A DNA stretch of 64,000 bases, taken from the NCBI GenBank assembly GCA_946407705.1, contig CAMJPC010000011.1, positions 1 through 64,000 of the forward strand. The letters run 5' to 3'. Shown in pieces: positions 34,957-43,074 of the stretch. Made by a program: the position numbers and the translations under genes. The notes beneath the pieces are model-generated. The model saw nothing but the letters and a program-made list of their open reading frames with translations, was not told the origin of the DNA and ran no database searches. Position 1 is the stretch's first letter; the number at the start of each line of letters is the position of its first letter. Source of the stretch: an uncultured Clostridia bacterium. Lineage in GTDB: Bacteria; Bacillota; Clostridia; Saccharofermentanales; Saccharofermentanaceae.

Positions 34957-35615
34957 TTTACGAGTCACATTCCGAGCGTTTCCGCAAGTACGGCCGCGTT
35001 GTCAAAAACATTGATTTCGCACCCGTTATCGAAGCGCTCGAGAAGATCGCGATCCCTGACGGATGTGTTGAGTACAAGCCTTCCGTTAAGGAACTTGAGG
35101 AAGCTTCCGCAAAGGTCGATCTCACAAGACTTTTCGGTGGTGAACTTGCTCTTGAGACAGGTTACTGCGCAGGACAGAACCAGCTGCTCAACGCAGTTGA
35201 GTATCACAGATCATCTGAGATCAACATCTGCGCTACAGACTGCATCCTGCTCCTCGGTTCTCTTCAGGACGTAACCGATGATTTCCACTATGACACATCA
35301 AAGATCGAGGCATTCCACATCCGCAAGGGTACAGCTGTTGAGCTCTATGCCACAACACTTCACTATGCCCCCTGCGGAATCGAAGGATCCAAGTTCATGG
35401 TCGGTGTAGTTCTTCCCGCAGGAACAAACTACGACTTAGAGCAGGATCACATCGACTGCCTCGCAGATTCTGACAGTGAAGATAAGCTCCTTACCGCAAA
35501 GAACAAGTGGCTTATCGCTCATCCCGATGCACCCGGCGAAGCAGGACATTTCCCTGGCCTTATCGGAGAGAACATTGAAGTAGATATTAAAAAAATACAA
35601 TTGGAAGAAATCTGA
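34950..35615 (+). CDS. DUF4867-family protein
   Basis: 221 residues resembling the DUF4867 family, which I know mainly from sugar-isomerase loci. It looks cupin-like in the middle (FHIRKGTAVELYATTLHYAPCG) with a GHFPGLIGENIEV end. It may be a sugar isomerase/mutarotase accessory, but function is not established. The start overlaps the xylB stop by 7 bases, and GGAGG lies 7 bases before the ATG. The last 14 codons are part of a tandem DNA duplication that also forms the leader of the next gene. Confidence 0.85.
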   Translation: MVIYESHSERFRKYGRVVKNIDFAPVIEALEKIAIPDGCVEYKPSVKELEEASAKVDLTRLFGGELALETGYCAGQNQLLNAVEYHRSSEINICATDCILLLGSLQDVTDDFHYDTSKIEAFHIRKGTAVELYATTLHYAPCGIEGSKFMVGVVLPAGTNYDLEQDHIDCLADSDSEDKLLTAKNKWLIAHPDAPGEAGHFPGLIGENIEVDIKKIQLEEI

Positions 35616-35671
35616 TTCAGAGTAAACATTGAAGTAGACATTAAAAAAATACAACTGGAGGAAATCTAATT
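35571..35671 (+). repeat. Tandem 47-base duplication spanning a gene end and the next leader
   Basis: Copy 1 is 35571-35617 and copy 2 is 35625-35671, with four mismatches and a 54-base period. Copy 1 encodes the C-terminus of the DUF4867 protein (NIEVDIKKIQLEEI); copy 2 is noncoding and supplies the ribosome binding site (CTGGAGG) of the isomerase. The corresponding site in copy 1 is TTGGAAG. Confidence 0.92.
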
Positions 35672-37180
35672 ATGTCAAAGAAACTGTTTAATGCACCTGA
35701 CGTTAAGCTCGGTATCGTAGCTGTCAGCCGTGACTGCTTCCCGGAGTCACTTTCCGTCAACAGAAGAAAGGCTCTCGTTGAGGCTTTCACAAAGAAGTAC
35801 GGCGCTGATGACATCTATGAGTGCCCTATCTGCATCGTTGAGTCTGAGATCCATATGCAGCAGGCATTGGCAGACATCAAGGCTGCCGGCTGCAACGCTC
35901 TTTGCGTTTACCTCGGCAACTTCGGACCTGAGATCTCCGAGACAATGCTCGCTCAGCAGTGGGGCGGCCCCGTTATGTTCTGCGCAGCAGCAGAAGAGTC
36001 ACAGAATGACCTGGTTGGCGGCAGAGGCGATGCTTACTGCGGTATGCTCAATGCTTCCTACAACCTCAAGATCCGCGGCGTAAACGCTTACATCCCTGAG
36101 TATCCTGTCGGAAACGCAGAAGAGTGCGCTGACATGATCAAGGATTTCATCCCCGTTGCAAGAGCTCTCTATGCAATGAAGAACCTCAAGATCATTTCCT
36201 TCGGACCCCGTCCGCAGAACTTCTTCGCATGCAACGCTCCCATCGAGCCTCTCTACAGAATGGGCGTTGAGATCGAAGAGAACTCTGAGCTCGACCTTTT
36301 CGAGTCCTTCAATAACCATGCCGGTGATGAGAGAATCCCTGCTAAGGTTAAGGAGATGGAAGAAGAGCTCGGCGCAGGCAACAAGAAGCCTGAGATCCTC
36401 GAGAAGCTCGCTCAGTATGAGCTCACACTCCTTGACTGGGTTGAGGCTCATAAGGGTTCAAAGCAGTTTGTTGCTATTGCAGGAAAGTGCTGGCCTGCAT
36501 TCCAGACACAGTTCAAGTTCGTTCCTTGCTATGTAAACAGCCGTCTCACAGGTATGGGTATCCCGGTATCCTGCGAAGTTGATATCTATGGCTGCCTCTC
36601 TGAGTACCTCGGATATGTTATCTCCGAAGATATCGTTACTCTCCTCGACATCAACAACTCCGTACCTCACGACATGTACGATGAGTCCATCAAGGGCAAG
36701 TTCGATTACAAGTTCACAGATACATTCATGGGCTTCCACTGCGGTAACACATGCTCCAAGAAGCTTGCTTTCTGCGAGATGAAGAACCAGATGATCATGG
36801 CTCGTGCTCTCCCTGTAGAGGTTACAAACGGTACTCTCGAGGGCGACATCATGCCTGGCGACATCACATTCTACAGACTGCAGTCCACATCTGACGGACA
36901 GATCAGAGCTTACGTTGCAGAGGGTGAGGTTCTCCCTGTTGCTACCAAGTCCTTCGGCGGCATCGGCGTTTTCGCTATCAAGGAAATGGGCAGATTCTAC
37001 AGATACTTCCTTATCGAGAAGAACTTCCCTCATCACGGCGCAGTTGCATTCGGTCACTATGGAAAGGCTCTCTACAACCTCTTCACATACCTCGGCATTT
37101 GCCCTTGCGACATCGGCTACAACAAGCCCGCAGGCGACAGATATCCGAAGGAAAATCCTTTCAACGCTCCGTTCAACTGA
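35672..37180 (+). CDS. L-fucose/L-arabinose isomerase-fold sugar isomerase
   Basis: 502 residues, full-length member of the FucI/AraA-like family (start KLGIVAVSRDCFPESLSVNRRKAL, middle NFGPEISETMLAQQWGGPVMF, C-terminal FMGFHCGNTCSKKLAF and HHGAVAFGHYGKAL). These Mn-dependent enzymes interconvert aldoses and ketoses. Neighbours make D-xylulose-5-phosphate and feed transketolase, and no xylA, araB, araD or fuculose aldolase is present, so a pentose substrate is likely; which one is open. CTGGAGG lies 11 bases before the ATG. Codons are strongly biased, suggesting high expression. Confidence 0.88.
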   Translation: MSKKLFNAPDVKLGIVAVSRDCFPESLSVNRRKALVEAFTKKYGADDIYECPICIVESEIHMQQALADIKAAGCNALCVYLGNFGPEISETMLAQQWGGPVMFCAAAEESQNDLVGGRGDAYCGMLNASYNLKIRGVNAYIPEYPVGNAEECADMIKDFIPVARALYAMKNLKIISFGPRPQNFFACNAPIEPLYRMGVEIEENSELDLFESFNNHAGDERIPAKVKEMEEELGAGNKKPEILEKLAQYELTLLDWVEAHKGSKQFVAIAGKCWPAFQTQFKFVPCYVNSRLTGMGIPVSCEVDIYGCLSEYLGYVISEDIVTLLDINNSVPHDMYDESIKGKFDYKFTDTFMGFHCGNTCSKKLAFCEMKNQMIMARALPVEVTNGTLEGDIMPGDITFYRLQSTSDGQIRAYVAEGEVLPVATKSFGGIGVFAIKEMGRFYRYFLIEKNFPHHGAVAFGHYGKALYNLFTYLGICPCDIGYNKPAGDRYPKENPFNAPFN

Positions 37181-37203
37181 TACAGTTTGGTTTTATAAGT
37201 GTG

Positions 37204-37230
37204 CAGCCTGACCTCAAGTAGGTCAGGCTG
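37204..37230 (+). promoter_or_regulatory. Intercistronic hairpin between isomerase and transketolase genes
   Basis: CAGCCTGACCT / AGGTCAGGCTG forms a perfect 11-base stem with a CAAGT loop. No T-run follows, so it is more likely an mRNA-stabilising or processing element than a terminator. Confidence 0.65.
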
Positions 37231-37270
37231 ACCTATGAAAATAAATCTATAGAAGAAGGGTAATTCTTAA

Positions 37271-38110
37271 ATGACTAACAAAGAACTTCAACTCACAGCA
37301 GCTAATGTCCGCAAGGGCATTGTTACAGCTGTTCACAGTGCAAAGTCCGGTCATCCGGGCGGATCACTTTCCGCAGCAGATATGTTCACATATCTCTATT
37401 TCGAAGAGATGAATATCGATCCTAAGAATCCCAAGGATCCGGGCAGAGACAGATTCGTTCTCTCCAAGGGTCACACGGCTCCGGGTCTTTATTCAACACT
37501 CGCTAACAGAGGTTACTTCCCTGTAGAAGACCTTACGACACTTCGTAAGCTCGGTTCTTACCTCCAGGGCCACCCCTGCATGACTGAGACTCCCGGCGTT
37601 GACATGAGCACAGGCTCACTCGGCCAGGGCGTTTCCACAGCAGTCGGTATGGCTCTCGCTGCTAAGCTCAGCGGTGCATCCTACAGAGTTTATGCTCTTA
37701 CGGGTGACGGTGAGATCCAGGAAGGCCAGATCTGGGAAGCATTCATGTTCGCAGGCGCTAAGGGTATCGACAACCTCACAGTAGTTATCGATAACAACGG
37801 ACTTCAGATCGACGGTAAGATCGACGACGTTTGCTCACCTTATCCGATCGACAAGAAGCTCGAAGCATTCAATTTCAATACGATCTGCATCGACGGTCAC
37901 GATTTCGACCAGATCAGAGACGCATTTGCCAAGGCAAAAGAGTGCAAGGGCAAGCCTACTGCGATCATCATGAAGACCACCAAGGGTAAGGGCGTTTCCT
38001 ACATGGAAAATCAGGCAGGATGGCACGGCAAGGCTCCCAACGACGAGGAGTACGAGCAGGCTATGAAAGAGCTTGATGAGCAGTTAGCAAAATACGAAGC
38101 AGAGGTATGA
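37271..38110 (+). CDS. Transketolase, N-terminal (TPP-binding) subunit
   Basis: 279 residues. The TPP-binding half of transketolase: AKSGHPGGSLSAADM, LSKGHTAPGLYSTL, MSTGSLGQGVS and the GDGEIQEGQIWEA...NNGLQIDG thiamine motif. Together with the next gene it reconstitutes the enzyme that moves two-carbon units between pentose and hexose phosphates, so xylulose-5-phosphate from the upstream kinase can enter central metabolism. Split transketolases are common in clostridia and archaea. Stop overlaps the next gene's first ATG. Confidence 0.96.
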   Translation: MTNKELQLTAANVRKGIVTAVHSAKSGHPGGSLSAADMFTYLYFEEMNIDPKNPKDPGRDRFVLSKGHTAPGLYSTLANRGYFPVEDLTTLRKLGSYLQGHPCMTETPGVDMSTGSLGQGVSTAVGMALAAKLSGASYRVYALTGDGEIQEGQIWEAFMFAGAKGIDNLTVVIDNNGLQIDGKIDDVCSPYPIDKKLEAFNFNTICIDGHDFDQIRDAFAKAKECKGKPTAIIMKTTKGKGVSYMENQAGWHGKAPNDEEYEQAMKELDEQLAKYEAEV

Positions 38111-38112
38111 TC

Positions 38113-39051
38113 ATGGGAGATATAGTTAAAATCGCTACACGTGAGAGTTACGGTAACGCACTCGCAGAGCTCGGCGCAAAGAACCCCGACGTAGTCGTTC
38201 TTGATGCTGACCTCGCAGGCGCAACAAAGACTTCCACATTCAAGAAGGCATTCCCGGATCGTCATATCGACTGCGGAATCGCTGAAGCAAACATGACAGG
38301 CATCGCAGCTGGTCTTTCCACATGCGGCAAGATCCCGTTCGTTTCCTCTTTCGCAATGTTTGCAGCAGGCAGAAACTTTGAGCAGGTAAGAAACTCCATC
38401 GGTTATCCGCACCTCAACGTTAAGATCGGCGCAACACACGCAGGTATCACGGTAGGTGAGGACGGAGCTTCACATCAGTGCTTAGAGGATATCGCTCTTA
38501 TGAGAACGATCCCCGGAATGACAGTCATCGTTCCTTCCGATGACGTTGAAGCAAAGGCTGCCGTTTTCGCAGCTGCTGAGACAGAGGGACCTTTCTATAT
38601 GAGATTCGGAAGAGCTGCCGTACCGGTAATCAACGACAGACCCGACTACAAGTTTGAAGTCGGCAAGGCTGTTGTTCTCAAGGACGGAACAGACATGGTC
38701 ATCTTTGCCTGCGGCGTTTGCGTAGCAGAGGCTCTCGGCGCTGCAGAAAAGCTTGCAGCTGACGGGATCAACGCAGCAGTCGTAAACATCCACACGATCA
38801 AGCCCATCGACAAGGCAACTGTTCTTGAGTTTGCAAAGAAGACAAACAGGGTATTCACAGTTGAAGAGCACTCCGTAATCGGCGGTCTCGGAAGCGCTGT
38901 ATGTGATGTTCTTGCTGAAGAGTATCCCGTAAAAGTTACAAAGATCGGTGTCTATGACAGATTCGGAAAGAGCGGCCCCGCAGGTGCACTCATGAAGGAA
39001 TTCCAGCTTGATGCTGAGGGAATCTACAATCAGATCAAGGCTAAGATCTAA
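38113..39051 (+). CDS. Transketolase, C-terminal subunit
   Basis: 312 residues. The pyrimidine-binding half with DADLAGATKTSTFKKAFPDRHIDCGIAE-type core (seen as DADLAG and DCGIAEANM), FAMFAAGRNFEQVRN, and the C-terminal domain VNIHTIKPIDK and VEEHSVIGGLG. It pairs with the N-terminal subunit encoded directly upstream. The ATG at 38113 was chosen because GCAGAGG lies 7 bases before it; an ATG at 38107 overlaps that site. Last gene of the pentose operon; its terminator is split by an insertion sequence. Confidence 0.95.
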   Translation: MGDIVKIATRESYGNALAELGAKNPDVVVLDADLAGATKTSTFKKAFPDRHIDCGIAEANMTGIAAGLSTCGKIPFVSSFAMFAAGRNFEQVRNSIGYPHLNVKIGATHAGITVGEDGASHQCLEDIALMRTIPGMTVIVPSDDVEAKAAVFAAAETEGPFYMRFGRAAVPVINDRPDYKFEVGKAVVLKDGTDMVIFACGVCVAEALGAAEKLAADGINAAVVNIHTIKPIDKATVLEFAKKTNRVFTVEEHSVIGGLGSAVCDVLAEEYPVKVTKIGVYDRFGKSGPAGALMKEFQLDAEGIYNQIKAKI

Positions 39052-39111
39052 TCAGTTAATTACGATTAATTATTTAATTAACCTAAAAAAATACCCCCGA
39101 GAACTGAAGTG

Positions 39112-39142
39112 AACCCCCAAAGTTGGACAAACTTTGGGGGTT
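39112..39142 (+). terminator. Hairpin inside the IS left end
   Basis: AACCCCCAAAGT / ACTTTGGGGGTT forms a perfect 12-base stem ending in TTTT, 4 bases before the transposase ATG. It would block read-through transcription and hide the G-rich ribosome binding region, a known way to keep IS expression low after insertion in active genes. Confidence 0.78.
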
Positions 39143-39146
39143 TTAT

Positions 39147-40568
39147 ATGAATCTTGATTTTGAAAAAAAGAAAGAAATCTATGAGAAACATTGTGAGGGC
39201 TATGGAAGCGCGTTTCTTTCAAGAGAATATGGTCTTGATGCATCCTGGATTCGTTATCTATGTAGAGTGATAAGTAAACATGGTTTAAATGTTATTAAAT
39301 GCAGAAAATATACCAAGTATTCATCTGAGGATAAATTAGTCGCAATTAATCGTGTATTAAAAAATGGTGAAACGGTTAAAGCTGTTGCTGTTGATATTGG
39401 ATTATCAACACATAGTATATTGAGGCAATGGATTAAATCCTACATCAAGAACGGGTATAATGTCGTTACTAAGAAGAAAGGCAGGCCTTCAACCCGTGAC
39501 AAAGAAAAAGAAGACAGCAGAGGAGCTGGAGAAGGAGAACGAACTCCTTCGCGAGCAGCTGTTGAAGAAGACCATAGAAGCCGAATACTTAAAAAAATTG
39601 TATGCCTTAACTCACGGGGAAGAAAAGAAGAAAAAGAACAACTGACTGAAGCAGTGACTGAGTTAAGGCAAGAATTAAAGTGTTCGCTGGATTTGCTTCT
39701 TGAAACCATTAACTCAAACGATTTGCTGCCGAGTCTTCCCAGATCAGATTACTACTATTGGAAGAACCGTATCGATCCGGACACAAAGAATTCGGATCTT
39801 ATGGATGCCATAACTACTATCTATACCGACAATCACAAACGTTATGGCTATAGGAGAATCACACTACAACTCAAGAACGAGGGTTGGACGGTAAACCACA
39901 AGGCGGTTAAAAGGCTTATGTCCAAACTGAACCTCTATGGAATTACCCCCAGAGCCAAATATAAGTCCTATAAGGGCGATTTCAACGGAACAGTAGAAAA
40001 CGTACTCCTGTACAAGAAAGTAGATACCAAGAAACACCAAACAGAATACGTAAGGGATTTCAGTACATCCAGTGTAAATGAGAAATGGACAACGGATGTG
40101 TCAGAATTCCATATAGCAGCCGGCAAGCTCTATTTGTCACCAATTCTAGATATGCATAACAGGGAGATTGTTTCTTATAACATCTCCAGGAATCCAGATT
40201 ATGTGCAAACAAACGATATGCTGAACAAGGCGTTCAGCAAATTTAAAGACCTTAGTCACCTTATATTCCATTCGGATCAAGGTTGGCAATACCAGATGTA
40301 TCGATACCATAAGGCGCTAAGAGAAAGAGGAATAACACAATCTATGTCTCGGAAGGGAAACTGCTTAGATAACAGTCCTATGGAGAATTTCTTTGGAAAG
40401 ATGAAGAATGAGATGTTCTATGGCCATGAATATGAATTTGAGACACTGGAACAGTTACAGGAAGCTATGGAAAAGTACATCGATTACTACAATAACGAGA
40501 GAATTCAGGTCAAATTAAAAGGACTAACTCCTTGCCAGGCAAGGAATCAGTCCTTATACTCGGTTTAA
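39147..40568 (+). CDS. IS3-family transposase, OrfA-OrfB joined in one frame by an apparent +1 shift
   Basis: As read, 473 residues. OrfA part: HTH regions around REYGLDASWIRYLCR and VAVDIGLSTHSILRQW. From about 39495 the leucine zipper (EELEKENELLREQLLKK) continues in a different frame up to a stop at 39643-39645, where AAAAAG (39631-39636) sits as a classic -1 slippery site into OrfB. An extra C in CCC at 39493-39495 explains why the HTH now reads straight into the OrfB frame with about 45 nonsense residues. OrfB has DDE residues in WTTDVSEF, HSDQGWQY and NSPMENFFGKMK. The copy may be inactive, or the extra base may be a sequencing error. Confidence 0.85.
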   Translation: MNLDFEKKKEIYEKHCEGYGSAFLSREYGLDASWIRYLCRVISKHGLNVIKCRKYTKYSSEDKLVAINRVLKNGETVKAVAVDIGLSTHSILRQWIKSYIKNGYNVVTKKKGRPSTRDKEKEDSRGAGEGERTPSRAAVEEDHRSRILKKIVCLNSRGRKEEKEQLTEAVTELRQELKCSLDLLLETINSNDLLPSLPRSDYYYWKNRIDPDTKNSDLMDAITTIYTDNHKRYGYRRITLQLKNEGWTVNHKAVKRLMSKLNLYGITPRAKYKSYKGDFNGTVENVLLYKKVDTKKHQTEYVRDFSTSSVNEKWTTDVSEFHIAAGKLYLSPILDMHNREIVSYNISRNPDYVQTNDMLNKAFSKFKDLSHLIFHSDQGWQYQMYRYHKALRERGITQSMSRKGNCLDNSPMENFFGKMKNEMFYGHEYEFETLEQLQEAMEKYIDYYNNERIQVKLKGLTPCQARNQSLYSV

Positions 40569-40613
40569 ATCGTCCAACAAAGTGGGTTCACTTCAAACTT
40601 CGGGGGTGTTTTT

Positions 40614-41261
40614 TTATAATCCTACGCTTTCTTCATCAGGGGTTATTACTGCGCCGTGTTTCTCGAATATCCGCTTAAGGAAGAACGAGAATATGATCGC
40701 GATTATTCCGAAACCCATGAATATCAGGATACTGAAGGTAATGATCATCTCGAAATACCATGCTGCGGCAAGGCCTGCCATAATTACCGCAAAAAAGATG
40801 GTGGTGGGAAGGTTGGTGAGTGCAAGAAGCAGGGAATTCTTGATCGTCTGCTTTACAGTCTCATCGAACCACGCGATAAGAGGGAAGGCATAGGACGCAG
40901 AAGAAAAGATGGCAAACAGGAAGAAGAATGCGGGATACATGGACCACTGGTATTGCTGGGGAAGCATGGTGCGGACCATATATACCTCAAATCCGAAGAA
41001 TGCCGCAAGAGCGCAATAAACAACCCAAAAGCCCGTGGAACGCAGGAAGTTATCCTTGTAGCAGGTGAAGAACTCCCTGAATACGGAAGGGTTCTCACCG
41101 GCAGCTACTTTAATGGTAACTCTATATAAAGAAGTAATCGATGCACCGATCGTAAAGATGGGAATGCATCCGACGATAAAACAGAAGTTGACCAGCATAA
41201 GATTGCACAATGCCGTAAGTATTTTCATCGGAATGCTTCTCTTATCAAAGAATGAAGTCAT
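40614..41261 (-). CDS. DUF624 (YesL-like) membrane protein
   Basis: 215 residues with about five or six TM helices; MKILTALCNLMLVNFCFIVGCIP is the hallmark start of DUF624/YesL proteins. These are typically encoded beside carbohydrate ABC transporters, as here (binding protein and permeases are divergent). Function is unestablished. Its stop codon lies in the T-run of the interrupted terminator. It begins about 240 bases from the divergent binding-protein gene. Confidence 0.87.
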   Translation of the reverse strand: MTSFFDKRSIPMKILTALCNLMLVNFCFIVGCIPIFTIGASITSLYRVTIKVAAGENPSVFREFFTCYKDNFLRSTGFWVVYCALAAFFGFEVYMVRTMLPQQYQWSMYPAFFFLFAIFSSASYAFPLIAWFDETVKQTIKNSLLLALTNLPTTIFFAVIMAGLAAAWYFEMIITFSILIFMGFGIIAIIFSFFLKRIFEKHGAVITPDEESVGL

Positions 41262-41408
41262 TTTCGCCTCCGTTTATACACTCTGTATAATATGTATGAA
41301 TTAGTTAGTCATTATAACAAAGAAATACACTTATAGAAACACGGATGGTGATTCCATTCGGAAGCAAGCGCCGGTAGGCTGTTATTGACTTTTTTATGCA
41401 AACATTAC

Positions 41409-41437
41409 TTGACGGATAGGGTTTGTTTGTATAAAAT
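41409..41437 (+). promoter_or_regulatory. Promoter of the sugar-binding protein gene
   Basis: TTGACG (41409-41414), 17-base spacer, TAAAAT (41432-41437). Good match to sigma-A consensus, 63 bases before the binding-protein start. Confidence 0.65.
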
Positions 41438-41500
41438 AACGATACGTGTGGACAAGAATGTCCATAAGTAGAAAACGAAAACACACAAGGAGGAAAACTT

Positions 41501-42973
41501 ATGAAAAAAGTTATTGCTAGCTTGCTCTCTGTAGCTATGATAGCAGCAATGGCAGGTTGTAAGACGCAGACAACTCAGTCCTCTGGCGCAGTTGAAACCA
41601 AACCCGGTGAGACAAAGCCCGCTGAGACAACAGCTGCTCCTGCTGAGACAACCACATCTGAGACAACCATCAAGGAGTCTTACGGTGAGGGCCCTGTTCA
41701 CATCAACATGTGGTCATTCACAAACGAAGTTCCGAACATGGCTAAGAAGTACATCTCTCTTAACCCTGATTTCGGTAAGAAGTACACGATCGATGTAACA
41801 ATCATCGCTACAACAAACCAGACCTATCAGCCTGCACTCGACGCAGCACTCAAGAATGGTGAAGTTGACATGTACGCAGCAGAGGCAGCTTTCGTTCTTA
41901 AGTACACGAAGGGTGACGGTGCTGATTTCGCAGCAGCTTACAAGGATCTCGGAATTGATGTTGATAAGGCAATCAAGGACGCTCAGATCGCTCAGTACAC
42001 TGTTGACATCGGAACAAGAGGCGACGGAAACCTCGTTGCTCTCGGCTATCAGGCAACTGGTGGTGCTATGATCTACAGAGCTTCCATCGCTAAGGAAGTT
42101 TTCGGATCTGACGATGCAGCTGTTGTTGAGAAGGAAGTTGGCGGCGGATCCGGCAACTATGATACATTCTGGAAGGCAGCTGAGAAGCTCAAGGCTAAGG
42201 GATATCCTATCATCTCTGGTGACGGTGACCTTTGGCACATGGTTGAGAACTCTTCTTCTTCCGGTTGGATCGTTGATGGTAAGCTCAACATCGCTCCTGA
42301 GAGACAGGCTTTCTTCGATTATTCTAAGCAGCTTGTTGACAAGGGCTGGTGCAATGAGACCACTGACTGGCAGCCTTCTTGGTTCGCTGATATGAAGGGT
42401 GTTTCTCAGGAAGGTAAGGACAATAAGCCTGCATTCTGCTTCTTCGGACCTGCTTGGCTTATCAACTACACTCTTGCTCCTAACTGCGGCGGCGAAAAGG
42501 CTGGCGAAGGCACCTATGGTGACTGGCGTGTATGCAAGGCTCCTGCTGGATTCTTCTGGGGCGGTACTTGGGTACTTGCTTCTAAGTCTGCTGCTGAGAA
42601 CGCAGACAAGAAGGCTGGTGTAGCTGAGCTCATCAACTGGATCACACTCGATGCTTCTGATAAGGGTCTCCAGTACATGTGGGCTAACGGAACATTCAAC
42701 GGCGAAGGCGGTACAAAGGACTGCGTCGCTTCTGGTAAGGTTATGGAAACAGCTGACGGTAAGCTCGACTTCCTCGGCGGCCAGAATATGTTCCCTGCAT
42801 TCATCGCAGCTAACGCTAACGCTACAGGTAAGAACATGACTCAGTTCGACGAGGCTATCAATGGTCTCTTCCGTGAGCAGGTTAACCAGTATGCTCATGG
42901 CCAGAAGTCTGTTGAGGATGCAATCAAGACATTCAAGTCTAACGTTGCTGACAAGCTCGGTGTCGAGAGCTGA
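41501..42973 (+). CDS. Extracellular sugar-binding lipoprotein of an ABC transporter
   Basis: 490 residues. Lipoprotein signal peptide with lipobox MAGC (Cys20), then a Thr/Glu/Pro linker (about 21-65) typical of surface-anchored binding proteins. The body (HINMWSFTNEVP, later GGTWVLASKSA) is of the family 1 carbohydrate-binding type. It captures an oligosaccharide for the two permeases downstream. AAGGAGG is 9 bases before the ATG. Strongly biased codons and a following partial terminator suggest it is made in excess over the permeases. No ATPase is in the locus; a shared MsmX-like ATPase elsewhere is expected. Confidence 0.93.
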   Translation: MKKVIASLLSVAMIAAMAGCKTQTTQSSGAVETKPGETKPAETTAAPAETTTSETTIKESYGEGPVHINMWSFTNEVPNMAKKYISLNPDFGKKYTIDVTIIATTNQTYQPALDAALKNGEVDMYAAEAAFVLKYTKGDGADFAAAYKDLGIDVDKAIKDAQIAQYTVDIGTRGDGNLVALGYQATGGAMIYRASIAKEVFGSDDAAVVEKEVGGGSGNYDTFWKAAEKLKAKGYPIISGDGDLWHMVENSSSSGWIVDGKLNIAPERQAFFDYSKQLVDKGWCNETTDWQPSWFADMKGVSQEGKDNKPAFCFFGPAWLINYTLAPNCGGEKAGEGTYGDWRVCKAPAGFFWGGTWVLASKSAAENADKKAGVAELINWITLDASDKGLQYMWANGTFNGEGGTKDCVASGKVMETADGKLDFLGGQNMFPAFIAANANATGKNMTQFDEAINGLFREQVNQYAHGQKSVEDAIKTFKSNVADKLGVES

Positions 42974-43012
42974 TAGTATTAAGCTGATTACAGTTTAATC
43001 TAGCAATTTCAA

Positions 43013-43047
43013 CGGCAGGGTAAATCCAGGTTTGCCCTGCCGTTTTT
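43013..43047 (+). terminator. Intercistronic attenuating terminator after the binding-protein gene
   Basis: CGGCAGGGTAAA / TTTGCCCTGCCG (one G-U pair) with a TCCAGG loop and TTTTTAAAAAA. It lies inside the transporter operon and should reduce permease relative to binding-protein transcript. Confidence 0.85.
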
Positions 43048-43074
43048 AAAAAATCTACAAGGAGGTAAGAAGAT

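Larger units (their letters stand above)
39105..40595 (+). mobile_element. IS3-family insertion sequence (IS150-like), 1491 bp
   Basis: Terminal inverted repeats start TGAAGTGAACCC at both ends; about 20 of the first 24 bases match (39105-39128 against 40572-40595). A 3-base duplication AAC flanks it (39102-39104 and 40596-40598). It encodes an OrfA HTH region, a leucine-zipper stretch in another frame and a DDE transposase. Codon use is more AT-rich than the neighbouring genes, as expected for a mobile element. Confidence 0.95.
39086..40613. other. Bidirectional terminator interrupted by an IS3-family insertion
   Basis: Left arm AAAAAATACCCCCGA ends at 39100; right arm TCGGGGGTGTTTTTTT runs 40600-40614. 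Without the element these form a GAACT-loop hairpin with A/T tails, serving both the transketolase operon and the convergent YesL-like gene. The insertion sits in the loop. The two arms are now 1.5 kb apart and unlikely to pair in nascent RNA. Confidence 0.88.

Noticed and set aside
41714..42898. A 394-codon minus-strand frame opposite the sugar-binding protein
   Set aside because: Shadow of a highly biased gene; low-complexity Ser/Leu/Val composition and no start signal.
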